This document shows, piece after piece, positions 28,478 to 38,240 of a DNA stretch of 64,000 nucleotides; position 1 is the first letter of the stretch; every line of letters starts with the position of its first letter. A program made the position numbers and the translations under genes. Where the stretch lies: the NCBI GenBank assembly GCA_035546855.1, contig DASZVY010000094.1, forward strand, positions 1 to 64,000, given 5' to 3'. The notes under the pieces are model-generated. The model was not told the origin of the DNA, did no database searches, and saw only the letters and a list, made by a program, of their open reading frames with translations. Source of the DNA: Nitrobacter sp035546855 (lineage in GTDB: Bacteria; Pseudomonadota; Alphaproteobacteria; Rhizobiales; Xanthobacteraceae).

Positions 28478-28793
28478 AGTCTGTGCGATCTTCGGCGCCG
28501 GTGAGCATTGGAGCGACTTCGGGCGCCTGCGCGACGAGCGCTTCCCGTTCGACGACATTCAACATTACCGCAATGAGCGCAAGCGTCGCATCGGCCTGAT
28601 CAACCTCGTGCTGGGGCCGATGCAACTGATCTGCGAGGATTGGGATGGCGAAGCGCTGATGCTGTTCGATCGAGGCGGTCGCTCGAAGATCGCGCCGACG
28701 CTCAACGACGTGTGGCCGGCCGCTGAAGCCTTGTCCGGGCGCTTTATCGATCCGCTCGATCCGTCATTTGCCGGTCTGACGCACCATGTCTGA
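28470..28793 (+). CDS. Small protein with CxxC N-terminus, encoded before a CobW GTPase
   Basis: 107 aa, overlapping gntR by 8 bp and the CobW gene by 8 bp. The N-terminus MCEVCAIFGAGEHWSDFGR contains a CxxC pair that could bind zinc, and the rest is soluble (FPFDDIQHYRNERKRRIGLI). I do not recognise a named family. Tight coupling to a metallochaperone GTPase suggests a partner or metal-handling role (inference). Confidence 0.75.
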   Translation: MCEVCAIFGAGEHWSDFGRLRDERFPFDDIQHYRNERKRRIGLINLVLGPMQLICEDWDGEALMLFDRGGRSKIAPTLNDVWPAAEALSGRFIDPLDPSFAGLTHHV

Positions 28794-29793
28794 TCGGCTG
28801 CCTCTTTTTATCATCACAGGCTTCCTCGGCAGCGGGAAGACCACGCTGGTGCAGCGATTCCTGCGGGAGCCGCAGGCGCAGGGCACCGGAGTCGTCGTCA
28901 ATGAATTCGGCGAGGCCGGCCTCGATCACAGGCTGATGGTGCATGCCGCGGAAAACGTCGAACTGATCGGCAATGGCTGCATGTGTTGCGCCCGCCGCGC
29001 CGATGTCGGCCGCGCGCTCTACGATCTGGTGCGCATGTCGCGGCAGGAAGGGCAGTCGCGCTTCATCCGCGCGATCATCGAGACGTCGGGGCTTGCTGAT
29101 CCTTCGCCGATCGTCGGCACCATCGCGCGCGATCCGTGGCTCCGCCAGCATGTCGAACTCGTCAGCGTGATCGCGGTGATCGACGCCGTCGCCGGCGTGC
29201 GCAATCTGCGCGATTTCGACGAGGCCCGGCGGCAGGTCGCGATCGCCGATGCGCTGGTCGTCACCAAGACCGATCTGCGTGCCGCGCAGGAGACCCGCAC
29301 AGTCATGGCGGCCGCAACTGCGATCGCCCCCGATCTCGTGCTGCATGAGGCGCAGGATCCCGATTTCAGCCTCGCACGGCTGTTCGGGCGCCCCGACCGC
29401 GCCGTGACGTCCCGCGGCGGAACACCGTTCTCCGCGATCGAAGTGCCCGATCATGACCGAAGTGTCGGCTCGTTCACGCTGGCGTTGCCCGAGCGGATCG
29501 ACTGGCCCGCCTTCACATTGTGGTTGTCGGCGCTGCTGCACCGGCATGGCGACCGCATCCTGCGCGTCAAGGGTCTGGTCCGGACGTCGGCGGGCGCCAA
29601 TCCAGTGGTGATCCATGGCGTGCAGCACTCCATGCATCCGCCGGTTCACCTTGTGGGTGAAGACCTGGGACAGCCGTCTTTCCTGATTTTCATCACCAAG
29701 GGCCTGTCGCGCGATCCGATCGCGCAGAGTCTTTATAGTTTCCTAGATCTCGCGACATTCGAGAGCCGACCCGGTCTGCCCGGAGCGGCTTAG
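28786..29793 (+). CDS. CobW/COG0523-family GTPase, putative metallochaperone
   Basis: 335 aa. Walker A GFLGSGKT at residues 12-19, the metal-binding CxCC motif in IGNGCMCCARR, Walker B IIETSGLADP, and VVTKTDL for guanine recognition are all visible. The C-terminal CobW_C domain follows. COG0523 proteins deliver metals, often zinc, to specific client enzymes. The neighbouring operon encodes two metal-dependent amidohydrolases, which are candidate clients. Last gene of the gntR-CxxC-cobW run. Confidence 0.9.
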   Translation: MSDRLPLFIITGFLGSGKTTLVQRFLREPQAQGTGVVVNEFGEAGLDHRLMVHAAENVELIGNGCMCCARRADVGRALYDLVRMSRQEGQSRFIRAIIETSGLADPSPIVGTIARDPWLRQHVELVSVIAVIDAVAGVRNLRDFDEARRQVAIADALVVTKTDLRAAQETRTVMAAATAIAPDLVLHEAQDPDFSLARLFGRPDRAVTSRGGTPFSAIEVPDHDRSVGSFTLALPERIDWPAFTLWLSALLHRHGDRILRVKGLVRTSAGANPVVIHGVQHSMHPPVHLVGEDLGQPSFLIFITKGLSRDPIAQSLYSFLDLATFESRPGLPGAA

Positions 29794-30278
29794 CCTAGGA
29801 TGATCCTGACCGATCCACCGAGCATTGCTCGCGTTCTATGGAAAAAACATTATTTTCGCAATTCAACAAAATCAGTAACCGCAAAATGGCTTGTTTCATA
29901 GAACGGCAAACTGTCACAGTAAAATGTCTCGTACATTCAGTACCGGAGACGATCCATTCCTTGAATGCGGCGATGGTACAAGAGGTAACATCTTGGACAT
30001 CTGCCCTGAGATCAATCTTGCGCCGTACTCATCCAGGCGCTTCTTGAAGAGTGTCATGGCCAGTTCTTCGCAATCATGCGGAGCCAAAGGTGATCGGATT
30101 ATTTTGAAAAGAAGGCGGAAGAACTTTAGCTACTTCGCAATCCTCGATAAATCGAACCGCTCTCATCGGTTCGCAAATTACGGCCAATCAGAACGTTGGC
30201 GGTGTACAGGCACTTGCAACCCGACAAGGCAAGCGCCCGATGCAGCGAAAGCGATGAAGCTCGATATGGATATATAGA
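29794..30278. other. AT-richer intergenic stretch, no recognisable gene
   Basis: Short frames only (e.g. 29838-30047), none with family motifs. Visibly richer in A+T than the flanking genes, which suggests foreign or decayed DNA. Confidence 0.5.
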
Positions 30279-30600
30279 TGGACTCACGACCTGGAGCGTC
30301 TAATTGCGTTGCATGGTGCCGAAATCATTGCGGCGTTAATCATTGAGCCCGTGGCGGGGTCGACAGGTGTTTTGTTGCCACCCAAAGGCTACCTGCAACG
30401 AATTCGACAAATCTGCGATCGGCACGGAATCGTACTTATCTTTGACGAGGTCATCACAGGTTTTGGGCGATTGGGCGCGCCCTTTGCAGCAGATTACTTT
30501 GACATCAGTCATGATCTGGTGTCGACAGCGAAAGCTCTCACGAATGGGGCGATTCCGATGGGAGCTGTATTTGCGAGCCACAAGATCCACGATGCCTTTT
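30279..30600 (+). pseudogene. Class III aminotransferase internal fragment
   Basis: WTHDLERLIALHGAEIIAAL, IIEPVAGSTGVLLPPKGYLQ, GIVLIFDEVITGFGRLGAPF and STAKALTNGAIPMGAVFAS form the middle of a beta-alanine-pyruvate-type class III transaminase, including the PLP lysine in AKALTNG. The N-terminal ~200 and C-terminal ~150 residues are missing and the frame leaves the family after KIHDAF. A relic. Confidence 0.75.
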
Positions 30601-31220
30601 CCAGCTCTCCATTGGCCTTCAGGATTGAAATCAGGGTCGACGACTTTTGATAACCAATACGACTTTGTCGGAGCGCGATGGGTGAATGAATGTCGTGCTT
30701 GCAGCAAGGTTCACAAATCCAAGCGCAAGATAATGAAGAGCAAAGCGCGACGAGAAAATACTAGATGCATTTCAGCTCTCTCTCTAATTTTAGCCTGCTC
30801 ATCACTCGGCGTTCAGTATTGTGCCTGCGATCGAATTTCACTGACAATTGCAGAGAAATCGCAAAACCACGCTAGATGTTTCGAATTTAATATCGAAAAG
30901 AGAATTTTATAACTGGTACGGTAATACTCGATCGGAGCGGCAATGAGTTTCATTGCCATGACTATATCGCGCTCGCCTTATGGAGACCCTATGTTGAAAA
31001 GCAGCCGTTTCGCGGATCGTATGCTGTCGCCAAAATAAGTTGCACTTATCGGCATCTACGCAGCATGGAGATGTCGAAGTCATCTCTCTCCATAGAAATG
31101 CATTGTTATTTTTGTGTTGCTCTCGACAGAGCCACAAGCGATCCAAACACTTCATTATTCAGCTCGGAGATGCTTCCGACCTGGCATCAATGCCAACATC
31201 AATATCAATGGAGACAGGAT
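30601..31220. other. No recognisable gene
   Basis: AT-rich stretch between the aminotransferase relic and the flavin reductase gene. Frames are short and lack motifs. It probably carries the promoter of the flavin reductase, but no clear -35/-10 pair stands out. Confidence 0.45.
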
Positions 31221-31817
31221 ATGGCGACGCCGGCACGAGTTCAGGATACCATCGAGCGTCAACGCCCCGTTGATCCAGCTAGTTTCAAAAGCGCCATGCG
31301 GCAGTTGGTCGGCGGAGTAACAGTTATTACCGCTGGACGTGGTCAGGATATCTCCGGGATGACGGTGACATCCTTTGCGTCGTTTACGGCTGATCCGCCC
31401 TCTGTGGTCGTGAGCGTCAATCGTGAATCTTCGTCGTGGCCATTAATCGAACGATATCGAGCATTTGGGGCGAACGTTCTCGCGAGCGGTCAACTTGATA
31501 TGGCTAAGCGCTTCACGAGTCAAAGTGGTCTTGCGGGCGCAACAAGATTTCAGGCCATCGAGTGGAGATCGAAGGCGACGGGAGCGCCGCTTCTAGTCAA
31601 TTCGCTGGTCTCGCTTGATTGTGAGCTTTGTCGATTTATCGAATTTCATTCGCACATGCTGCTGGTCGGCAACGTTGTCGCCGTGGATATGTCTTCCAAG
31701 TGTGGTGGAAGTCTTGCTTACTGGAACGGACAGTACGTAAATGTCGATAGCAACGAAGAGCTACGCTTAATGACGGAAGTTAGTATACCGACGGCTCGTG
31801 CCCTTCGGGAAATCTAA
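31221..31817 (+). CDS. Flavin reductase family protein (HpaC/DIM6 type)
   Basis: 198 aa from the ATG at 31221 (GGAGAC upstream); in-frame upstream sequence is not family-like. The split-barrel flavin reductase pattern is clear: FKSAMRQLVGGVTVITAGRG, GMTVTSFASFTADPPSVVVS, and a late VGNVVAVD strand. It reduces FMN or FAD with NAD(P)H and could supply FMNH2 to the SsuD monooxygenase at 33343 although it is not the SsuE family. Its codon use is noticeably AT-richer than the ssu genes, which suggests separate acquisition. Confidence 0.85.
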   Translation: MATPARVQDTIERQRPVDPASFKSAMRQLVGGVTVITAGRGQDISGMTVTSFASFTADPPSVVVSVNRESSSWPLIERYRAFGANVLASGQLDMAKRFTSQSGLAGATRFQAIEWRSKATGAPLLVNSLVSLDCELCRFIEFHSHMLLVGNVVAVDMSSKCGGSLAYWNGQYVNVDSNEELRLMTEVSIPTARALREI

Positions 31818-32389
31818 TTAGTCGCATGGAAGATTGTACTATTTGATTCCAGCTTTGTGGAACGAGCGGCCATTGGTTGATTTCAATCGACGGACGATTT
31901 CCGCGCACTGTTCCAATTCAGTTTCAATCGCGATCTTAAACTCCCATAATTTAGCTTGGATGGATTTCGCATTGTCATTCGAGCCGAGTATGGCTTCTTT
32001 CTGCCCGCGGACTTGCTTACAGGAGTGACAGAGTCGTTTCGCTGCGTGGTTACAATGCCTGAATCAGCGACTTTCAGTCGATCAAACGACTGGAGTGTCG
32101 CTATCGATAGCAAAGAAATCTTCGCGGTGCCGGATATGGCTGAAACAAATCAATTGCGAAGCCCAATACATGCAGCGGCTTTGTCGCTATTTTCCGCCGG
32201 CTATCGACAATTGCGAAATGCATCTTCAATATTTCCGATGTGCGATGAATGGTCATCGTGAACGAACTGATTGGGAGATCGATATCGAGCGTCGTCACGT
32301 TTTGCACCTTGCAATAGCGACCTCGCCCGATGGACGAATCACGGAAGCCTGATCCGCTTTCAAATCCGTAAAAGCCAGGAGAACAAGGA
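31818..32389. other. No recognisable gene; upstream region of the ssu cluster
   Basis: Frames of 60-100 codons on both strands without recognised motifs. The ribosome site AGGAGAACAAGGA directly precedes the ssuA start. No convincing promoter seen by eye. Confidence 0.4.
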
Positions 32390-33340
32390 ATGCGTTCGTT
32401 GGAACGATTGATGACGGCTGCCATCTTGTCGATAAGCATCGTGGCGATGTCGGTGGGCGTATCGTACGGACAGGACAAGGTTGTCCGCATCGGCTATCAG
32501 AAATACGGCAAGCTCGTGCTTCTCAAAGGGAAGGGCACGCTTGAGCAGAAGCTCAAGCCGCTTGGCTACAGGGTCGTGTGGACCGAATTCCCATCAGGCC
32601 CTCCACTGTTGGAAGCGCTAAACGTCGGCGCGATCGATTTCGGCATCGCCGGCGAGACGCCGCCGATCTTCGCGCAGACCGCCGGTGCGCCGCTGGTCTA
32701 CCTCGCCTACGATCCGCCCGCGCCGGAGGGCGAGGCGATCCTCGTGCCGAAGGAAAGTCCGCTCAAATCCGTCGCGGATCTCAGGGGCAAGAAAGTCGCC
32801 CTGAACAAGGGCTCCAACGTGCACTACCTGCTGGTGCGCGCACTTGAAAAAGCCGGATTGAAATACACAGACATCGAGCCGGTGTTCCTGGCGCCGTCGG
32901 ATGCGTTGGCGGCATTCTCCCGCGGCGCGGTCGATGCGTGGGTAATCTGGGATCCTTATGAGGCCGCGGCCGAAGCGTCCACCGGCGCACGCATCCTCGC
33001 CGATGGCACGGGACTCGTCGCGAACTATCAGTTTTATTTTTCGTCGAAGAAGTTTCTCGAGCACGACGCCAAGGCTGTCGACGTGACCCTCGAGGCGCTG
33101 ACCGAGGTCGACGAGTGGACGAAAAACAACATCCAGACCGTCGCTGAACTGCTGAGCCCGTCAATTGGGCTTCCGGCTTCGGTACTGGCTGTCTCTCTAA
33201 AACGGGAATCCTACGGCATCAAACCGATTAGTGCCGATGTCATCGCCAGTCAGCAAAAGATCGCCGACACCTTTCTTGCTCTTGGCCTCCTCCCAAGGGC
33301 GATCAAGGTGTCCGACGCGCAGCGCAAACCGGGATCCTGA
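32390..33340 (+). CDS. ssuA: SsuA-type aliphatic sulfonate ABC transporter substrate-binding protein
   Basis: 316 aa. Sec signal peptide MRSLERLMTAAILSISIVAM ending SYGQD, then RIGYQKYGKLVLLKGKGTLE, WTEFPSGPPLLEALNVGAID and the SsuA hallmark GKKVALNKGSNVHYLLVRAL with AVDAWVIWDPY. It binds alkanesulfonates in the periplasm. It begins the cluster and is followed two bases later by ssuD. Two further homologues lie at 36255 and 37301. Confidence 0.93.
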   Translation: MRSLERLMTAAILSISIVAMSVGVSYGQDKVVRIGYQKYGKLVLLKGKGTLEQKLKPLGYRVVWTEFPSGPPLLEALNVGAIDFGIAGETPPIFAQTAGAPLVYLAYDPPAPEGEAILVPKESPLKSVADLRGKKVALNKGSNVHYLLVRALEKAGLKYTDIEPVFLAPSDALAAFSRGAVDAWVIWDPYEAAAEASTGARILADGTGLVANYQFYFSSKKFLEHDAKAVDVTLEALTEVDEWTKNNIQTVAELLSPSIGLPASVLAVSLKRESYGIKPISADVIASQQKIADTFLALGLLPRAIKVSDAQRKPGS

Positions 33341-33342
33341 TC

Positions 33343-34530
33343 ATGACCCTGCAATCCTCCTCAACCGCGAACATCCTCTGGTTCCTGCCGACCCACGGTG
33401 AGAGTCGCTATCTCGGCACCACGACGGGCGGCCGCGAAGTGAACTTCAACTACCTGCGTCAGATCGCGCAGGCTGCGGACCAACTCGGCTACTACGGCGT
33501 GTTGCTGCCGACCGGACGGAGCTGCGAGGATTCCTGGGTGGTGGCCTCCGCCGTCGCACCGTGGACCGAACGGCTACGCTATCTGGTCGCGGTGCGACCC
33601 GGCTTGCAATCGCCGACCGTCGCAGCTCGCATGACTGCAACGCTCGATCGCGTTTCAAACGGGCGCTTGCTGGTCAATGTCGTGACCGGCGGCGATCCGG
33701 TCGAGAACAAGGGCGACGGCATCCATCTTGCCCATGACGAACGCTATGTCGTCACGCGCGAGTTCCTGAACGTCTATCGCGCCCTGCTGGCAGGCGAAAC
33801 CGTCAACGTGCAGGGCAAGCATATCCAGATCGAGGATGGCAGGCTGCTGTTCCGGCCGATCCAGCAGCCGCGTCCGCCACTGTTCTTCGGCGGTTCGTCG
33901 GACGCGGGCATCGATGTCGCGGTCGATACCGTCGACAAATACTTGACCTGGGGTGAGCCCCCGGCGCAGGTCGCCGAGAAGATCAATCGTGTCCGTGCAG
34001 TGGCGGGAGCGCGAGGGCGAAAACTCAGCTTCGGAATTCGCCTGCATGTCATCGTGCGAGAGACCAATGCCGAGGCGTGGCGGGCGGCGGACGACCTGAT
34101 CTCGTATGTGACCGACGATACCATCGCGTCTGCGCAGAAAATCTTCGCGCGGATGGATTCGGTCGGGCAGCAGCGTATGGCGCAATTGCATGGCGGCCGC
34201 CGCGACAAGCTTGAGATCAGCCCAAACCTTTGGGCTGGCGTCGGGCTGGTGCGCGGGGGCGCGGGCACCGCGCTCGTCGGTGATCCGCACGTCGTCGCGG
34301 AGCGCATCAGGGAATATCAGGATATCGGCATCGATACGTTCATTCTGTCCGGCTACCCGCACCTCGAGGAAGCGTACCGGCTTGCCGAACTGGTATTCCC
34401 GCTGCTGTCGTTCCAGGCGCAGGACAAAGTGAAGCCCATTCGGCTCAATACTGGGCCGTTCGGCGAAACCATCGCCAATGAAAGCCGTCCTGGCGACCGT
34501 CCGCTGGAAACCGAGGCGGCCCAGTCATGA
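33343..34530 (+). CDS. ssuD: FMNH2-dependent alkanesulfonate monooxygenase SsuD
   Basis: 395 aa, normal for the family. The N-terminus ILWFLPTHGESRYLGTTTGG, GVLLPTGRSCEDSWVVASAV, VTGGDPVENKGDG and ERYVVTREFLNVYRALLAGE are highly diagnostic of SsuD luciferase-like monooxygenases. It releases sulfite from imported alkanesulfonates using FMNH2 from a partner reductase. No ssuE is adjacent; the flavin reductase at 31221 is a candidate partner. It overlaps ssuC by 4 bp. Confidence 0.95.
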   Translation: MTLQSSSTANILWFLPTHGESRYLGTTTGGREVNFNYLRQIAQAADQLGYYGVLLPTGRSCEDSWVVASAVAPWTERLRYLVAVRPGLQSPTVAARMTATLDRVSNGRLLVNVVTGGDPVENKGDGIHLAHDERYVVTREFLNVYRALLAGETVNVQGKHIQIEDGRLLFRPIQQPRPPLFFGGSSDAGIDVAVDTVDKYLTWGEPPAQVAEKINRVRAVAGARGRKLSFGIRLHVIVRETNAEAWRAADDLISYVTDDTIASAQKIFARMDSVGQQRMAQLHGGRRDKLEISPNLWAGVGLVRGGAGTALVGDPHVVAERIREYQDIGIDTFILSGYPHLEEAYRLAELVFPLLSFQAQDKVKPIRLNTGPFGETIANESRPGDRPLETEAAQS

Positions 34531-35339
34531 GCCTGGCTGAATCCGTTCCGCACCGCAGTGCCTGGCGTCTGCCCGGCATCGACGGCCTCATCCCATGGAT
34601 ATTGCCCGTCGCCATCGTTGCCGTCTGGCAAATTGCCTCTAGCGCCGGTTATGTGCCGGTCCGGGTGTTGCCGGCACCGAGCGACGTGGTGCTCGCAGGG
34701 TGGAAGTCGCTGCAATCGGGCGAACTCGTCCGCAATATCTGGGTCAGTTTCTGGCGCGCGAGCATCGGCTTCCTGATCGGCGGCAGCATCGGCTTTGCGT
34801 TCGGGCTCGCCAACGGATTATCGCAACTCAGCGACAAGCTGACCGATACCACCTTGCAGATGATCCGCAACGTACCGCACCTGGCGCTCATCCCGCTGGT
34901 GATCCTGTGGTTCGGTATCGATGAGGCGGCGAAGCTGTTTCTGGTGGCGCTCGGGGTGTTCTTCCCGATCTATCTCAACACGCTGCATGGCATCCGCACC
35001 GTCGATCCACAACTGATCGAGATGGGGCGCATCTATGGCATGAACAGCGGCGAGTTGTTCCGGCGCGTCATCTTCCCTGGCGCGTTGCCGTCGATTTTCG
35101 TCGGCGTGCGGTTCGCGCTAGGCATCATGTGGCTGACCCTGATCGTGGCCGAGACCATCGCGGCATCGTCCGGGCTTGGCTACATGGCGATGCAAGCGCG
35201 CGAATTCATGCTGATCGATGTCGTCGTACTCAGCATCCTGATCTATGCGCTGTTGGGTAAGCTGGCCGACAGCGCCTCACGTTTCCTCGAGCGGCTGACC
35301 TTGTCCTGGCATCCCGCCTTTCAAAAACATTGGGAGTGA
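34527..35339 (+). CDS. ssuC: SsuC-type sulfonate ABC transporter permease
   Basis: 270 aa with six hydrophobic segments and the BPD_transp_1 fold. Characteristic stretches include IWVSFWRASIGFLIGGSIGF, IRNVPHLALIPLVILWFGID and LIEMGRIYGMNSGELFRRVI (EAA-like loop). It forms the channel for SsuA-bound sulfonates. Confidence 0.93.
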   Translation: MSLAESVPHRSAWRLPGIDGLIPWILPVAIVAVWQIASSAGYVPVRVLPAPSDVVLAGWKSLQSGELVRNIWVSFWRASIGFLIGGSIGFAFGLANGLSQLSDKLTDTTLQMIRNVPHLALIPLVILWFGIDEAAKLFLVALGVFFPIYLNTLHGIRTVDPQLIEMGRIYGMNSGELFRRVIFPGALPSIFVGVRFALGIMWLTLIVAETIAASSGLGYMAMQAREFMLIDVVVLSILIYALLGKLADSASRFLERLTLSWHPAFQKHWE

Positions 35340-35341
35340 TC

Positions 35342-36205
35342 ATGCAGCAATCCCTTCGTGTGCTTCTATCCGATGTCGACTTCGTGTCTTCGGCCACGCT
35401 GATCGAGCAGGCACGGGTCGCGCGCCGCGCTTTCGAGTCGAAACCGGCAGCCGCACCGAAACCAGCCGGGTTGTCGCTGACCATACGCGGCTTGAGCAAA
35501 TCGTTTGCTCAAAACGAGGTGCTGCGCGGGATCGACCTGCACATCCCGGCCGGTCAATTCGTTGCCATCGTCGGCAAGAGCGGCTGCGGCAAAAGTACCT
35601 TGTTGCGGCTGATCGCGAGACTCGAGACGCCGACGGCCGGGACCATCGAATTCAGCGAGCCGACGCGCGCGGAAGATGTGCGCGTGATGTTTCAGGAGCC
35701 GCGGCTGCTGCCTTGGGCGACGGTCGGAGCGAATGTTGAGGTCGGATTGATCCGTGAGCGCCTGCGGACCAACGCCAAGGCTCGCGCCGGGCAGGCACTG
35801 GAAGAAGTCGGCCTTCATGACAATCGCGACCAGTGGCCAAGCGTCCTGTCCGGCGGGCAGAAACAGCGCGTCGCATTGGCGCGCGCGCTGGTGAGTCACC
35901 CGCGGGTTCTGGCGTTCGACGAGCCGCTCGGTGCGCTCGATGCGCTGACGCGAATCTCGATGCAGCGATTGCTCGAGCGTGTATGGGCTGATCAGGCGTT
36001 TACCGCGATTCTCGTCACCCATGACGTCGCAGAAGCCGTCGCGCTGGCCGATCGCGTGCTGGTGATCGAACAGGGACATATCGCGCACGACGTGACCGTC
36101 GATATTGCGCGGCCGCGTCAGCGCGGTTCCGCCGACCTTGGCGCGCTGGAGGCGACAATCCTCAACTATCTGCTGACCGAGAACCAGACGACCGTGGGCG
36201 AATGA
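35342..36205 (+). CDS. ssuB: SsuB-type sulfonate ABC transporter ATP-binding protein
   Basis: 287 aa from the ATG at 35342 (GGGAG upstream), 2 bases after ssuC. About 45 N-terminal residues precede the ATPase core, longer than E. coli SsuB. Walker A GKSGCGKST, Q-loop MFQEPRLLPWATV, signature LSGGQKQRVALARAL, Walker B VLAFDEPLGALDAL and switch LVTHD are present. Confidence 0.93.
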   Translation: MQQSLRVLLSDVDFVSSATLIEQARVARRAFESKPAAAPKPAGLSLTIRGLSKSFAQNEVLRGIDLHIPAGQFVAIVGKSGCGKSTLLRLIARLETPTAGTIEFSEPTRAEDVRVMFQEPRLLPWATVGANVEVGLIRERLRTNAKARAGQALEEVGLHDNRDQWPSVLSGGQKQRVALARALVSHPRVLAFDEPLGALDALTRISMQRLLERVWADQAFTAILVTHDVAEAVALADRVLVIEQGHIAHDVTVDIARPRQRGSADLGALEATILNYLLTENQTTVGE

Positions 36206-36254
36206 AACAGTGGCGACAGCCGCCATCAACGGCCCATAAAGCAAAGGATCGAAC

Positions 36255-37205
36255 ATGATTAGCCGTCGTAATTTTCAGTCGCTCGCTGCAGGCATCGTGC
36301 TTGGCGGCGGACGTTTCATCGGCGACGCGCATGCGGAAGCCAAAACCTTTCGGATAGCATTCCAGAAGGGTGGGGGTAATCTCATCTTCCTGAAGGAGCG
36401 CGGGATTCTCGAGCGTAAGCTGGCACCACTTGGATGGTCTGTCACATGGACCGAGTTTCAGGCCGGCCCCCAACTGCTGGAGTCGCTCAATGTCGGCGCG
36501 GCCGATTTTGGTCCTGTGGGAGAGGCGCCGCCGATCTTCGCGCAGGCGGCGGGCGCCGATATCGTCTATGCCGGCTATGAGCCGGCTTCGCCGAAGAACG
36601 AGGCGATCATCGTTCCGAAAGACAGCCCCATCAAAACCGTGACCGATCTCAAAGGCAAGCGTGTCGCCCTCAACAAGGGGTCGAACGTCAATTATCTCCT
36701 GGTGCGCGCGCTGGAAGCCAACGGACTGAGCTACGGCGATATTACGCCGGCCTATCTCGCGCCTGCCGATGCCCGTGCGGCCTTCGAGCGTGGATCGGTC
36801 GACGCTTGGGTCATCTGGGATCCCTATTATGCCGCGGCAGAACTTGGTCTTGGTGCCAGAACGGTTGTCGACGGCACAGGCCTGGCTCCCAACGTAGCTT
36901 TCTATATGGCGTCACGCCCGGTCGCGGAGCGTCATCCGGATGTGTTGAAGGCCGTGCTGGCGGCGGTCGACGAGATCGACGTCTGGATCACCGACAATCG
37001 CAAGCAATACTCGATTGAGATCGCGCCGAAGGTCGGGCTCTCCGCCGATGTGATCGAGCGTTCGGTGAATCGTTCCGAAATCGGCGCCCACCCGATCGAT
37101 GCTGTAACCCTCGAGGAGCAGCAGAAGATCGCTGATACCTTCACGAAACTGAGACTCATTCCAAAATCTCTCAAAGTTACCGATGCTGCTTGGAAATTCG
37201 GGTAG
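36255..37205 (+). CDS. ssuA: Second SsuA-type sulfonate-binding protein, Tat signal
   Basis: 316 aa. Unlike the first SsuA it begins with a twin-arginine motif (MISRRNFQSLAAGIVLGGG), pointing to Tat export. The mature part is complete: FRIAFQKGGGNLIFLKERGI, WTEFQAGPQLLESLNVGAAD, GKRVALNKGSNVNYLLVRAL. A second receptor could widen the sulfonate range of one SsuBC importer. A palindromic stem with a G-T pair (37204-37225) follows its stop and may terminate transcription. It is the close sister of the pseudogene at 37301. Confidence 0.92.
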   Translation: MISRRNFQSLAAGIVLGGGRFIGDAHAEAKTFRIAFQKGGGNLIFLKERGILERKLAPLGWSVTWTEFQAGPQLLESLNVGAADFGPVGEAPPIFAQAAGADIVYAGYEPASPKNEAIIVPKDSPIKTVTDLKGKRVALNKGSNVNYLLVRALEANGLSYGDITPAYLAPADARAAFERGSVDAWVIWDPYYAAAELGLGARTVVDGTGLAPNVAFYMASRPVAERHPDVLKAVLAAVDEIDVWITDNRKQYSIEIAPKVGLSADVIERSVNRSEIGAHPIDAVTLEEQQKIADTFTKLRLIPKSLKVTDAAWKFG

Positions 37206-37300
37206 CGGGTTCAGGTGAACTCGCTGCTCTCAACACCCTTTTTGCGAACCGCGGCCGGAAGACGATTCGAAACCGGCCGATCAGTGAGCAGGAATAGATC

Positions 37301-38240
37301 ATGATAAGTCGTCGACGATTTTCGTTGCTTGCAGGCGACCTCGTTCTGGGCGGTGGCTTCGCGCCGCGAGCCCGCGCGAATGCGAAAACGTTCCGCATTG
37401 CCTATTAGAAAGGCAATGGCAGCTTCGTCTTTCTGAAGGAGCGCGGCATTCTTGAACGCAATCTTGCACCGCTGGGGTGGTCCGTGACCTGGACCGAGTT
37501 TCAGGTCGGACCTCAGTTGCTGGAAGCACTGAATATCGGCGCTGCCGATTTTGGCCGCGTGGGCGAATCGCCTCCCATCTTCACGCAGGTTGCCGGCGCT
37601 AACATCGTGTATGCAGGCTATGAGTACGCTTCGCCAAAGAATGAAGCGATCATCGTGCCAACCCCATCAAAACTGTTGCCGATCTTCGCGGCAAGCGCGT
37701 AGCTCTCAACAAGGGGTCCAACGTGCATTATCTGCTGGTGCGATCCCTGGAGGCCAATGGTCTGAACTACAGCGATATCGTGCCGGCGTATCTCGCGCCG
37801 GCAGATGCCCGCGCTGCGTTCGAGTGCGGAGCGATCGATGCCTGGGTGATCTGGGATCCGTATTATGCGGCAGCCGAGATCGGCCTCGGTGCAAGGGAGA
37901 TCGTTGACGGGGACCGGCCTTGCTCCGAATATCTCGTTCTATATCGGGTCACGTCCCATCGCCGAGCGCAATCCGGAAGTGCTCAAAGTGGTGCTCGCGG
38001 CGTCGGATGAGATCGATAGCTGGATCAGAATAATCGCGAGCAGTACGCATGGGAGCTTGCTCCGAAAGTCGGTCTATCCGCCGAGGTGATCGAACGCTGG
38101 GTCAAGCGCAATCCGGGGGCGCGGCCCATCGATACGGCAACACTTAAAGGTCAGCAGCAGATCGCGGATACCTCGCGCGTTTGAAGATCATTCCGCGATC
38201 CGTCAATGTCGCGGATGCTGCCTGGACTGTTGGGCAATGA
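37301..38240 (+). pseudogene. ssuA: Third ssuA copy, decayed by a nonsense codon and frameshifts
   Basis: ATG at 37301 reads MISRRRFSLLAGDLVLGGGF, then FRIAY and a TAG stop (37406-37408, codon 36) where the sister gene at 36255 has CAG. Downstream the homology continues in shifting frames: FLKERGILERNLAPLGWSVT, KRVALNKGSNVHYLLVRSLE, FYIGSRPIAERNPEVLKVVL, AWELAPKVGLSAEVIERWVK, ending NVADAAWTVGQ at 38240. At least three frameshifts (near 37660, 37910, 38030) plus one near 38175. It arose by tandem duplication of the adjacent gene. Confidence 0.9.
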
